A DNA stretch of 6,927 bases, taken from the NCBI GenBank assembly GCA_022865685.1, contig JALHUB010000190.1:1-6927 (forward strand). The letters run 5' to 3'. The stretch is from Dehalococcoidia bacterium (GTDB taxonomy: Bacteria > Chloroflexota > Dehalococcoidia > DSTF01 > JALHUB01). Position numbers and translations under genes: made by a program. Of this stretch, positions 1-5,525 are shown piece after piece (position 1 is the first letter of the stretch; each line of letters starts with the position of its first letter). The notes beneath the pieces are model-generated. The model made no database searches and was not told where the DNA came from. It worked only from the letters and a program-made list of their open reading frames with translations.

Positions 1-244
1 AGCCGGGCCCTGTGCCGGCCAGGATGTGATAGGCGTTGCGGAGGAAATCCGTCTCGTCGGCGGTCAAGTTAGCGGGGACGTCGCTGAGCCGGTAGAGTCG
101 AACCGCCAGCGCCACCGATACTAGGACGGCCAGGCAGACGGCGCCCCACGGCGGCGACTCCCGCAGGCGGCGGAGCCATCGCTTCGGCCACGACGATGTC
201 GCCGTCTCTGGCGGCGCGATCTGCACGTCGCTCGTAGAGTCCAT
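1..244 (-). CDS. ArnT/PMT-type multi-pass glycosyltransferase, N-terminal part
   Basis: The first 81 codons are in the window; the rest runs off the left edge. Translation begins MDSTSDVQIAPP, a Ser/Thr/Pro-rich and then basic cytoplasmic leader (WPKRWLRRLRES, residues 19-30). One membrane segment follows (about 33-51), then the loop RLYRLSDVPANLTADETDF. An acidic DE/ED pair (here D63-E64) in the first external loop after helix 1, preceded by an R-L/F-Y-R-L motif, is typical of GT39/GT83-like GT-C enzymes, which move sugars from polyprenyl-phosphate donors to lipid or protein acceptors at the outer membrane face. A GGGGGTG ribosome site lies just before the ATG. The family call is fairly secure. 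The substrate is unknown, and members range from about 450 to over 700 residues, so most of the protein is unseen. Confidence 0.75.
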   Translation of the reverse strand, partial: MDSTSDVQIAPPETATSSWPKRWLRRLRESPPWGAVCLAVLVSVALAVRLYRLSDVPANLTADETDFLRNAYHILAGTGPG

Positions 245-269
245 CTCACCCCCTCGGTGGGCGGCGAGG

Positions 270-279
270 GTTACGTAAC
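270..279. repeat. 10-bp perfect palindrome at the predicted transcription start
   Basis: GTTACGTAAC is a perfect palindrome placed at about +1 to +10 of the predicted glycosyltransferase transcript. It could be an operator half-site or dyad for a repressor. A 10-bp palindrome can also arise by chance, so only the position makes it notable. Confidence 0.3.
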
Positions 280-286
280 AGAGGCG

Positions 287-295
287 ATTATATCA
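287..295 (-). promoter_or_regulatory. Extended -10 promoter for the glycosyltransferase gene
   Basis: Read on the minus strand this is TGATATAAT: a perfect TATAAT with the TG of an extended -10 one base upstream. No good -35 is present 16-18 bp further up, which is normal for extended -10 promoters. Predicted transcription start is near 280, giving a leader of about 36 nt before the ATG at 244. Confidence 0.6.
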
Positions 296-371
296 GCTGA
301 GCTGCAGTGAGCCACGTCGCGATGGTGGCGGGCACTGCCGCGAGCGGTGACCGCGCCTCGCGGGGCAACAC

Positions 372-397
372 AAAGGGATGCCTTTCAGCATCCCCTT
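372..397 (-). terminator. Intrinsic-type terminator after the PDZ gene
   Basis: On the minus strand AAGGGGATGC (397-388), a 6-nt loop TGAAAG, then GCATCCCTTT (381-372) form a 10-bp stem with one G-T wobble. It is followed by a short, broken T run (TTTGTGTT). It starts 46 nt past the stop codon of the PDZ gene and lies before the glycosyltransferase promoter, so it would separate the two transcription units. The T tract is weak, so termination may be partial. Confidence 0.6.
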
Positions 398-442
398 GCA
401 GAGCGGTTCGAATGTGCTGTCGCCGGAAGCCGGCTCTTGCTC

Positions 443-1378
443 CTACCGGTACTCGATGTTCGACGCGCCGCCGCGGCTCGGCATCCTGAGGCCCTGTGCG
501 CCGCTGTTTCCGTTGTTGCCGGTGCCGCCGTTCTCGTCGTCACCGGACATCCCGAATCCCTGCCGGCCGCCGTGCATGCCGCGACCGAGCTTGCCCATGA
601 AAGGCATCATGCCGCCGGCGCCCTCAGCGATTGCCCGCAGGGCGCCATCGACGGAGAGCACGACAACCTTGTCGCCGCTCGTGAACTTGCTGAGGTCGGC
701 GGGAACCGTGACGACGCCGTCGCCGATGGTGTAGGTCTTTGAGCCGCCGCTGTTCAGGTCGACGGTCACGGTCTTCGCGTTGGCGTCGGCGCTGCTGACG
801 GTCCCGAGGTCGATGGTGGCCGTGTGCGACTTGCCGGCCGAGTCCGTGAACTGGAACGAGCCGCCCTGGATGTGGCTGAAGAGCTGGTCGCGGGGAATGC
901 CGCTCAGCTCCGGCAGCACCGGGTTGGCGCCGGCCAGCGGCGCGGGCCTGGCCTCGAGCGTCGCCGTTACGTCCTGGGCGTTGCCGTCGCGGGTGATCGA
1001 GAGAGTGATGCTGTCGCCGACCTTCTTGCCCTTGATGGCGTTGAGCAGAGCCTGCATGTCGCTGACCTGCGTGCCGTCGACGGCCGTGATGACGTCGCCG
1101 CGCTTCAGTCCTGCCTTCTCCGCCGGGCTATCGGCGATGACGGCGGACACGGTGAGGCCGTCGGACGTGCGCTTGATCTGGGCGCCGAGCCACGGCTGGT
1201 TGGTTGTATCGGTGCCGTTCTGATTGGCGCCGAGCGACGTAAAGACGTCCTCCGTGCTCTTCGATGCCGCCAGCGCGCTGTCGGACCCGCCGCCGGCAAG
1301 TGCTCTGAACGCAAGCCCTCCGCCGACGAGCGCGATGATTGCTGCGACTAGACCGGCCGCCATGACGAGCTTTTTCAT
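443..1378 (-). CDS. Membrane-anchored PDZ protein without protease domain
   Basis: 311 residues. An N-terminal signal-anchor (KK then a hydrophobic stretch, about 4-24) is followed by a Ser/Ala/Gly linker. One HtrA-type PDZ domain (about 62-145) shows PWLGAQI, VIADSPAEKAGLKRGDVITAVDG and a GDSITLSITRDG strand region. Next comes a beta-rich segment (about 167-253: GTVSSADANAKTVTVDL, KTYTIGDG) that resembles DUF5666-like domains, and finally a low-complexity Gly/Asn/Met tail (about 255-311) with GMMPFMGK and GRGMHGG. No trypsin-like catalytic domain is present, so this is not an HtrA protease; it more likely binds peptides or proteins outside the membrane as an adaptor or sensor. The ATG at 1378 is chosen because AGGAG sits 7 nt upstream. 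A GTG two codons earlier would have only 1 nt of spacing. Function beyond PDZ binding is not known. Confidence 0.85.
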   Translation of the reverse strand: MKKLVMAAGLVAAIIALVGGGLAFRALAGGGSDSALAASKSTEDVFTSLGANQNGTDTTNQPWLGAQIKRTSDGLTVSAVIADSPAEKAGLKRGDVITAVDGTQVSDMQALLNAIKGKKVGDSITLSITRDGNAQDVTATLEARPAPLAGANPVLPELSGIPRDQLFSHIQGGSFQFTDSAGKSHTATIDLGTVSSADANAKTVTVDLNSGGSKTYTIGDGVVTVPADLSKFTSGDKVVVLSVDGALRAIAEGAGGMMPFMGKLGRGMHGGRQGFGMSGDDENGGTGNNGNSGAQGLRMPSRGGASNIEYR

Positions 1379-1385
1379 GGCCACG

Positions 1386-1390
1386 CTCCT
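1386..1390 (-). promoter_or_regulatory. Ribosome binding site that fixes the PDZ start
   Basis: AGGAG on the minus strand, within AAAAGGAGC, ends 7 nt before ATG 1378 but only 1 nt before the in-frame GTG at 1384. The ATG is therefore the likely start and the mature reading begins MKKLVMAAG. Confidence 0.75.
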
Positions 1391-1421
1391 TTTGTGCTCC
1401 TGAACCTAGTTTCCGCAATCA

Positions 1422-1427
1422 ATGCTA
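1422..1427 (-). promoter_or_regulatory. -10 element of the PDZ gene promoter
   Basis: TAGCAT on the minus strand keeps the strongly conserved T, A and final T of TATAAT. There is no recognisable -35: the -35 position falls inside the TTAAC repeats at 1438-1453. This is the arrangement seen when an activator such as a PhoB/PhoP-type regulator replaces -35 contacts. Predicted leader is about 37 nt. Confidence 0.45.
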
Positions 1428-1437
1428 GCCGCGATTC

Positions 1438-1477
1438 GTTAAAGGAGGGTTAACAGACCCCCCATAACTTGTTAACC
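1438..1477 (-). promoter_or_regulatory. TTAAC repeat cluster, candidate OmpR/PhoP-family operator
   Basis: On the minus strand TTAAC occurs at 1475-1471, 1453-1449 and 1442-1438, so start-to-start spacings are 22 and 11 bp. The slot at 1464-1460, which would complete a run of four, reads TGGGG and does not match. TTAAC-N6-TTAAC at 11 bp matches the layout of sites for OmpR/PhoB-family response regulators (Bacillus PhoP uses TTAACA-like repeats at 11 bp). The last repeat ends exactly 10 bp before the -10 at 1427. The two outer copies also read as an inverted repeat, GGTTAAC (1448-1454) and GTTAACC (1471-1477), so a dimeric repressor is an alternative. The regulator is not in the window. Confidence 0.5.
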
Positions 1478-1493
1478 GGGCCGCGGCGCCGAC

Positions 1494-1523
1494 TTGACGG
1501 GCGGATGGGATGGTGCCTAAAGT
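1494..1523 (+). promoter_or_regulatory. Promoter of the small membrane protein, possibly leaderless
   Basis: TTGACG (-35, 1494-1499), an 18-bp spacer and TAAAGT (-10, 1518-1523). The -10 ends 7 nt before the ATG at 1531, so the transcript would begin at or next to that codon. This also suits the lack of any Shine-Dalgarno there. It may also drive the downstream SDR and DUF2177 genes. Confidence 0.45.
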
Positions 1524-1530
1524 AACGCGC

Positions 1531-1728
1531 ATGGAAGCGGACTCCGGCTCCGATCGAAGAGCAGTACACTTCCTTCCCCGGACGTCGCTCGGCCGGCTGG
1601 CCCTGGCTCTGCCGGCCGCGTTCGCCGTCGGATTCCGGCGCGAGCGGTCGATCCTGGCGTTTGTGTCGATATTCATCGGGCTCTTCGTCCTCGTCTTCCG
1701 GATCGCCGAGATCGTGAGCGAGCACTAG
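1531..1728 (+). CDS. Small membrane protein, apparently internally shortened
   Basis: 65 residues: a charged N-terminus (MEADSGSDRR), then FLPRTSLGRLALALPAAFAVGF, RRERS and the hydrophobic helix ILAFVSIFIGLFVLVFRIAEIV ending SEH. I recall a family of roughly 90-130-residue proteins in Chloroflexota and Actinobacteria with an N-terminal FLPRTPLGRW-type motif, further helices, then a basic-ERS-hydrophobic-LGE-H ending. This protein has both ends with little between them, as if the middle helices had been deleted. The reading frame is open throughout. An ATG at 1510 would add seven residues, but it lies upstream of the predicted transcript start. Expression is plausible, not proven; the family link is from memory and the role is unknown. 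Confidence 0.5.
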   Translation: MEADSGSDRRAVHFLPRTSLGRLALALPAAFAVGFRRERSILAFVSIFIGLFVLVFRIAEIVSEH

Positions 1729-1767
1729 ACTTCACCTCCACAGGCTGCGACGGGAGTGTGATCCGCG

Positions 1768-3225
1768 TTGATCGGCAAGGCGCACAGAGGCACCCGACGC
1801 ATCCTCCTCGCCGGCGGCACAGGCTACGTGGGCGGTCGGCTGCTGCGTGTGCTCGAGGCGTCCGGACGGCCGCTGCGATGTCTGGCCCGAAAACCCGAGT
1901 TCCTGCGGCCGCGGGTCGCTACTCTTACCGAAGTCGTTAGAGGCGACGTTCTCGAACTGCCTTCCCTCAACGAGGCCATGAAGGACGTCCACACGGCCTA
2001 CTACCTCGTTCACTCGATGGCGGCCGGCGGCGGGTTCGAGGAACGCGATCGCATGGGCGCGGAGAACTTCGCGAGAGCGGCCCGCGAGAAGGGAGTGAAG
2101 CGAATCATATACCTCGGCGGGCTCGGGGGTGGAGAGAGGCTGTCCAGCCACCTGGCGAGCCGCCAGGAAGTCGGTGAGATACTGCGGAGTTCCGGTGTTC
2201 CGACTATCGAGTTTCGGGCGTCGATCATAATCGGATCGGGCAGCCTGTCGTTCGAAATGGTTCGGGCGCTCGTCGAGAAGCTGCCAGTCATGACCACGCC
2301 TCGCTGGGTACGGTCGCAAGCTCAGCCGATAGCAGTCGAGGATGTCACGGCCTATCTGTCGAAGGCGCTCGAGCTAGAAGATGACAAGAGCTACGTCTTC
2401 GAGATCGGCGGTGCGGATCAGGTATCGTATAGGACTATCATGCAGGAGTATGCTCGCCAGCGGGGCCTGAGGCGGATCATGATCCCCGTGCCGGTGCTGA
2501 CGCCGTGGCTATCCAGCCTATGGCTGGGCCTTGTTACGCCGATCTACTCCCGCGTCGGCAGACAACTGATCGAGGGCGTTAGGAACGACACCGTCGTAGA
2601 GGACGACCTCGCGATGCGCGTTTTCGACTTGCGTCCCAGGGGTATTCAGGAGGCGATCGCCCGCGCGCTGTCGAACGAAGAGCAGGAGTTCGCTGAGACG
2701 CGATGGTCGGACGCCCTTTCTTCCCGCGCTCCTCCCGGCGCGTGGGGAGGCGAGAGGTTCGGGTCCCGGATCGTGGATTCGGCCACGATTGCCGTGTCGT
2801 GCGAGCCGGCGAAGGCGTTTGCCCCGATACGTAGGATGGGCGGAAAAACAGGCTGGTACTACGCCGACTGGCTCTGGAGGCTGCGCGGGCTCATCGACCT
2901 CCTTGTCGGCGGCGCGGGCATGAGAAGAGGGCGCCGTTCTCAGGAGTCGCTTGTGCCCGGCGATACCGTCGATTTCTGGCGCGTCGAGGCGTTCGAGCCC
3001 GACAGGCTGCTGCGGCTTCTCTCTGAGATGAGGCTCCCGGGGCGTGCCTGGCTCCAATTCGAGGTCGAAGGGGAGGAATCCGGCTCGGTCATTCGACAGA
3101 CCGCCATGTTCGATGCTCTGGGGCTTCCCGGGCTCGCCTACTGGTACGGTCTCTACCCTATACACAGGGCGGTCTTCAAGGGCATGTTGAGAGGCATAGC
3201 CAAAGCCGCGTCCGTGGAGGAGTGA
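1768..3225 (+). CDS. Atypical SDR (NmrA-like) with C-terminal DUF2867 domain
   Basis: 485 residues, the usual length for this two-domain family. The Rossmann domain opens with RRILLAGGTGYVGG (glycine motif GGTGYVGG at 16-23), followed by RCLARKPE (37-44), RGDVLE (58-63), AYYLVHSM (77-84) and IIYLGGLGG (113-121). This is NAD(P)-binding of the atypical SDR kind. The classical YxxxK catalytic pair is not evident, so it may act as a reductase with other residues or as a redox-sensing binding protein. The C-terminal part (about 340-482) has the DUF2867 signature GGKTGWYYADWLWRLRG (358-374) and GGAGMRRGRR (381-390), a START-like fold that suggests a hydrophobic ligand. The start is TTG with GGGAG 11 nt upstream; the in-frame GTG at 1756 is ruled out because a TGA follows it. 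It is coupled to the DUF2177 gene by a 1-nt gap. Substrate unknown. Confidence 0.85.
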   Translation: MIGKAHRGTRRILLAGGTGYVGGRLLRVLEASGRPLRCLARKPEFLRPRVATLTEVVRGDVLELPSLNEAMKDVHTAYYLVHSMAAGGGFEERDRMGAENFARAAREKGVKRIIYLGGLGGGERLSSHLASRQEVGEILRSSGVPTIEFRASIIIGSGSLSFEMVRALVEKLPVMTTPRWVRSQAQPIAVEDVTAYLSKALELEDDKSYVFEIGGADQVSYRTIMQEYARQRGLRRIMIPVPVLTPWLSSLWLGLVTPIYSRVGRQLIEGVRNDTVVEDDLAMRVFDLRPRGIQEAIARALSNEEQEFAETRWSDALSSRAPPGAWGGERFGSRIVDSATIAVSCEPAKAFAPIRRMGGKTGWYYADWLWRLRGLIDLLVGGAGMRRGRRSQESLVPGDTVDFWRVEAFEPDRLLRLLSEMRLPGRAWLQFEVEGEESGSVIRQTAMFDALGLPGLAYWYGLYPIHRAVFKGMLRGIAKAASVEE

Positions 3226-3226
3226 A

Positions 3227-3634
3227 ATGAACGTTGGCGGAGCTGTTGTCAGCTATCTCCTGACTGCAATGGTCTTCTTTGGTATAGATCTTGTCTGGCT
3301 GGGGCTGGTCGCGAAGAACATGTACAACAGAAACATCGGGCACCTGATGAGCAGCCAGGTGAACTGGGTTGCCGCCGTGGTCTTCTACCTGGCTTTCATC
3401 GTCGGGATACTGGTGTTCGCTGTCTATCCCTCTGTGGACAGAGACTCCCTCTTGCGCGCCATAGTGCTCGGCGTCTTGTTCGGGTTCTTCACCTACTCAA
3501 CCTATGATTTGACGAATCTCGCGACTCTGAGGGACTGGCCTCTGTCCGTCACGATAGTCGACATCGCCTGGGGCATCGTACTGACGGGCGCGGTGAGTGC
3601 GGTTGGTTTCTTCATCGTCAAGGCTTTCGATTGA
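3227..3634 (+). CDS. DUF2177 family integral membrane protein
   Basis: 135 residues with about four membrane segments (5-27, 47-67, 76-90, 106-131). The family signature is clear: an acidic residue in helix 1 next to WLG (D21 to G26), the block TYDLTNLATLRDWP (92-105), then D112 and W115-G116. These charged residues inside or at the edge of helices suggest a catalytic or ion/ligand-binding site, but no activity is established for the family. GGAGGAG overlaps the end of the preceding SDR gene and the ATG follows its stop after one base, so the two are translationally coupled. Codon choice is notably A/T-richer than in the PDZ gene. To my recollection, DUF2177 genes often lie near DUF1295 and fatty-acid modifying enzymes, as here. 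Confidence 0.85.
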   Translation: MNVGGAVVSYLLTAMVFFGIDLVWLGLVAKNMYNRNIGHLMSSQVNWVAAVVFYLAFIVGILVFAVYPSVDRDSLLRAIVLGVLFGFFTYSTYDLTNLATLRDWPLSVTIVDIAWGIVLTGAVSAVGFFIVKAFD

Positions 3635-3688
3635 GGCCCGCTGTGGCGTTGAACTGGCAGCGACGGTTTCGGCTGAGCTCCCGCACGC

Positions 3689-3730
3689 GAGCGCTGACAC
3701 AGCCCGCGCAGGTGTGAGTCGAAAGCGCTC
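3689..3730. repeat. Inverted repeat in the convergent gap
   Basis: GAGCGCT (3689-3695) and AGCGCTC (3724-3730) are perfect 7-bp arms with a 28-bp spacer, in the 106-bp gap between two converging gene pairs. Position suggests a bidirectional terminator, but the loop is long and neither side has a T tract. No other convincing terminator is seen in 3635-3740. Confidence 0.25.
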
Positions 3731-3740
3731 AGCGACAATA

Positions 3741-5525
3741 CTACTCTTGACGGAAGTTGCGCTCCCACCGCTCCAGGTCGAACGAATGCGGGATTTCGAC
3801 GCGTCCGCGGGCTACCTTGCCGAGCGGAGTCTGCGGCAGGGGCGTGTCGGAGACAACGAGCAGGCCGATGCGCTCATGGAGGTCGAGTCTGGCGTCGAGC
3901 CGACTGAGCCGTTCGAGGAGAACGGTGCGGATGCTGTCCTCGTTTACAGGCAAGCCCTTCTCCCTGCAGGCTTCGTTCGTCACGTCGAAGAACGGGTGGA
4001 CGACCGCGCCCACGACGGTTTTGGTGCCGACCTGTAGGGGCACCACGCAGATGCTCTCGATCAGGGGGTCGGGAGTGACCAGGTCTTCGATCCGGTCGGG
4101 AATCACCTTCTTGCCCGATTCGAGGACGATTACCGATTTGATCCTACCGGTGATCCACACGTTGCCCTCTCCATCGATCCGGCCCAGGTCGCCGGTCCGA
4201 AACCAGCCGTCCAGCTTGGCCTCTCGCGTCAGCTCCGGCTCCCTGTGGTAGCCGAGAAAGACGTTGTGGCCCCGGACCAGCAGCTCTCCTCCGCCGCGCG
4301 GGAGGATGTGCGGGCTTCCTCCGGTGTCGTCGAGGACGGCGACTTCCACTCCGGGCAGCGGCGGACCTACGGATCCGGCCTGCTTCTCGTAGTGGCGCGT
4401 GAAGAGGTACCTGGCGACGTTCCATCGCTGCACGCTGACGACAGGCGCCGTCTCCGTAAGCCCCCATCCCTGGACGATCGGTAGCCCCAGGCGGAGGAGG
4501 TCGCGGGCAGTCTCCGGGTCCAGCGCCGCGCCGCCGCACACTATGAAACGCAGGTGCCCCCCGAGGCGGCGGTGCAGTGGCCTGAACAACAGCGGTCCGA
4601 TGTTGAGTCCCGATGTGCGCTTAACATAATCTACCACCCGGAGCGCCCGCTCGAATTGCCCGAGTCGCCCTTCCGCCTCCACTTGACGGACTATCGCCCT
4701 ATACATCAGCTTGAACAGGGCAGGAACGCCGCCGAACAGCGTCGGCTTGGTCTCCTGCATCCGGTCGCGAAGTCTGGTGAGGTCGTTTTCCAGCGTCGTC
4801 TCCACGCCAAGGCTAGTAAACGTCAACAGACCGACAGTGAAGGGCAGGGCGTGATGAAACGGAAGGACGGTGAGCATCCGGTCGCTCTGCCGTATGGGAA
4901 GGCCAAGTCGGACGGATTCGACGTTGGCGGTGAAGTTACCATGGGTGAGCATCACGCCCTTCGCGCCCCCCATCGTGCCGGAGGTGTACACAATCGACGC
5001 CAGATCGTCACTGTCAACTCTGGTGTCTGCCAGCATTTGCCGGCTCTCTTCCGTCGCTCGCGCCGCGACGCTACCGAAAGGGACGACGCTCCCGGTTAGG
5101 CGAGGGCCGCCGTCGACGTCTTCTCCCGCGACGATGACGGCCTCGATTCCCGGCAAACGGTCGGGCAGCCTTCCGAGGACAGCGGGCGAGGCGATGACGT
5201 AGCGCGAGTCAGATCGCCGAACGAGGTCCCCGATCTCGGGGCGTTTCAGCTCGCTGTACAGCGGCACGCCCACGCCGCCGGCCACCGACAGGCCGTAGTA
5301 GCCGACAATCCAGTCGAGGCTGTTCTCGCAGACGATGGCGACCGCGTCACCCTTACGCATTCCCATCGCCAGGAGGCCGGCGCCGAACTCCCGCGACCGC
5401 TGCGCCAGTTCGCTGAAGGTCAGGCCCTTATAGACCGATCCCACCTTCATCTGGTAGGCGACCTTCGATCCGAAACTGCGCGCCGACTCTTCGACCAGCT
5501 CAGGGATGGTTGACGGCGTGGTCAT
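3741..5525 (-). CDS. Long-chain fatty acid-CoA ligase (AMP-binding enzyme)
   Basis: 594 residues, typical for FadD15/FAA1-like ligases, which activate fatty acids to acyl-AMP and then acyl-CoA at the inner membrane face. The ANL-superfamily motifs are in order: P-loop YTSGTMGGAKG (180-190), FGGVPAL (264-270), VCGGAALD (329-336), GWGLTET (353-359), the ATP-ribose aspartate in WFRTGD (441-446), hinge GRIKSVIVLESGKKV (460-474) and the C-terminal lysine K570 in TPLGKVARG. The catalytic set is complete. The P-loop differs slightly from TSGTTGxPKG (Thr to Met, Pro to Ala). The ATG overlaps the stop of the DUF1295 gene as ATGA, with no strong ribosome site of its own, so translation is probably coupled. 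Chain-length preference cannot be read. It may serve lipid remodelling with its neighbour rather than bulk beta-oxidation; that is inference. Confidence 0.92.
   Translation of the reverse strand: MTTPSTIPELVEESARSFGSKVAYQMKVGSVYKGLTFSELAQRSREFGAGLLAMGMRKGDAVAIVCENSLDWIVGYYGLSVAGGVGVPLYSELKRPEIGDLVRRSDSRYVIASPAVLGRLPDRLPGIEAVIVAGEDVDGGPRLTGSVVPFGSVAARATEESRQMLADTRVDSDDLASIVYTSGTMGGAKGVMLTHGNFTANVESVRLGLPIRQSDRMLTVLPFHHALPFTVGLLTFTSLGVETTLENDLTRLRDRMQETKPTLFGGVPALFKLMYRAIVRQVEAEGRLGQFERALRVVDYVKRTSGLNIGPLLFRPLHRRLGGHLRFIVCGGAALDPETARDLLRLGLPIVQGWGLTETAPVVSVQRWNVARYLFTRHYEKQAGSVGPPLPGVEVAVLDDTGGSPHILPRGGGELLVRGHNVFLGYHREPELTREAKLDGWFRTGDLGRIDGEGNVWITGRIKSVIVLESGKKVIPDRIEDLVTPDPLIESICVVPLQVGTKTVVGAVVHPFFDVTNEACREKGLPVNEDSIRTVLLERLSRLDARLDLHERIGLLVVSDTPLPQTPLGKVARGRVEIPHSFDLERWERNFRQE

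Noticed and set aside
347..1351. Several plus-strand frames of 118-175 residues across the PDZ gene
   Set aside because: They are antisense to a well-supported gene with clear domains. Long antisense frames are common in high-GC DNA, and none shows a recognisable fold or a good start.
1450..1725. Minus-strand frame preceded by TGGAGGTG, opposite the small membrane protein
   Set aside because: The product is a highly charged run (EDEDEEPDEYRHKR) of the kind seen on the antisense of a hydrophobic helix, whereas the plus-strand reading gives sensible membrane segments with family-like ends. The ribosome-like sequence is judged chance.
2518..3165. 215-residue minus-strand frame across the SDR/DUF2867 gene
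   Set aside because: Antisense to a gene with strong motifs; composition is Arg/Pro/Gly-rich shadow and no family is recognisable.
3672..3733. GCTGAG/CTCAGC pairing as a terminator for the converging genes
   Set aside because: The loop is 50 nt, the arms overlap the better inverted repeat at 3689-3730, and there is no T tract on either strand.
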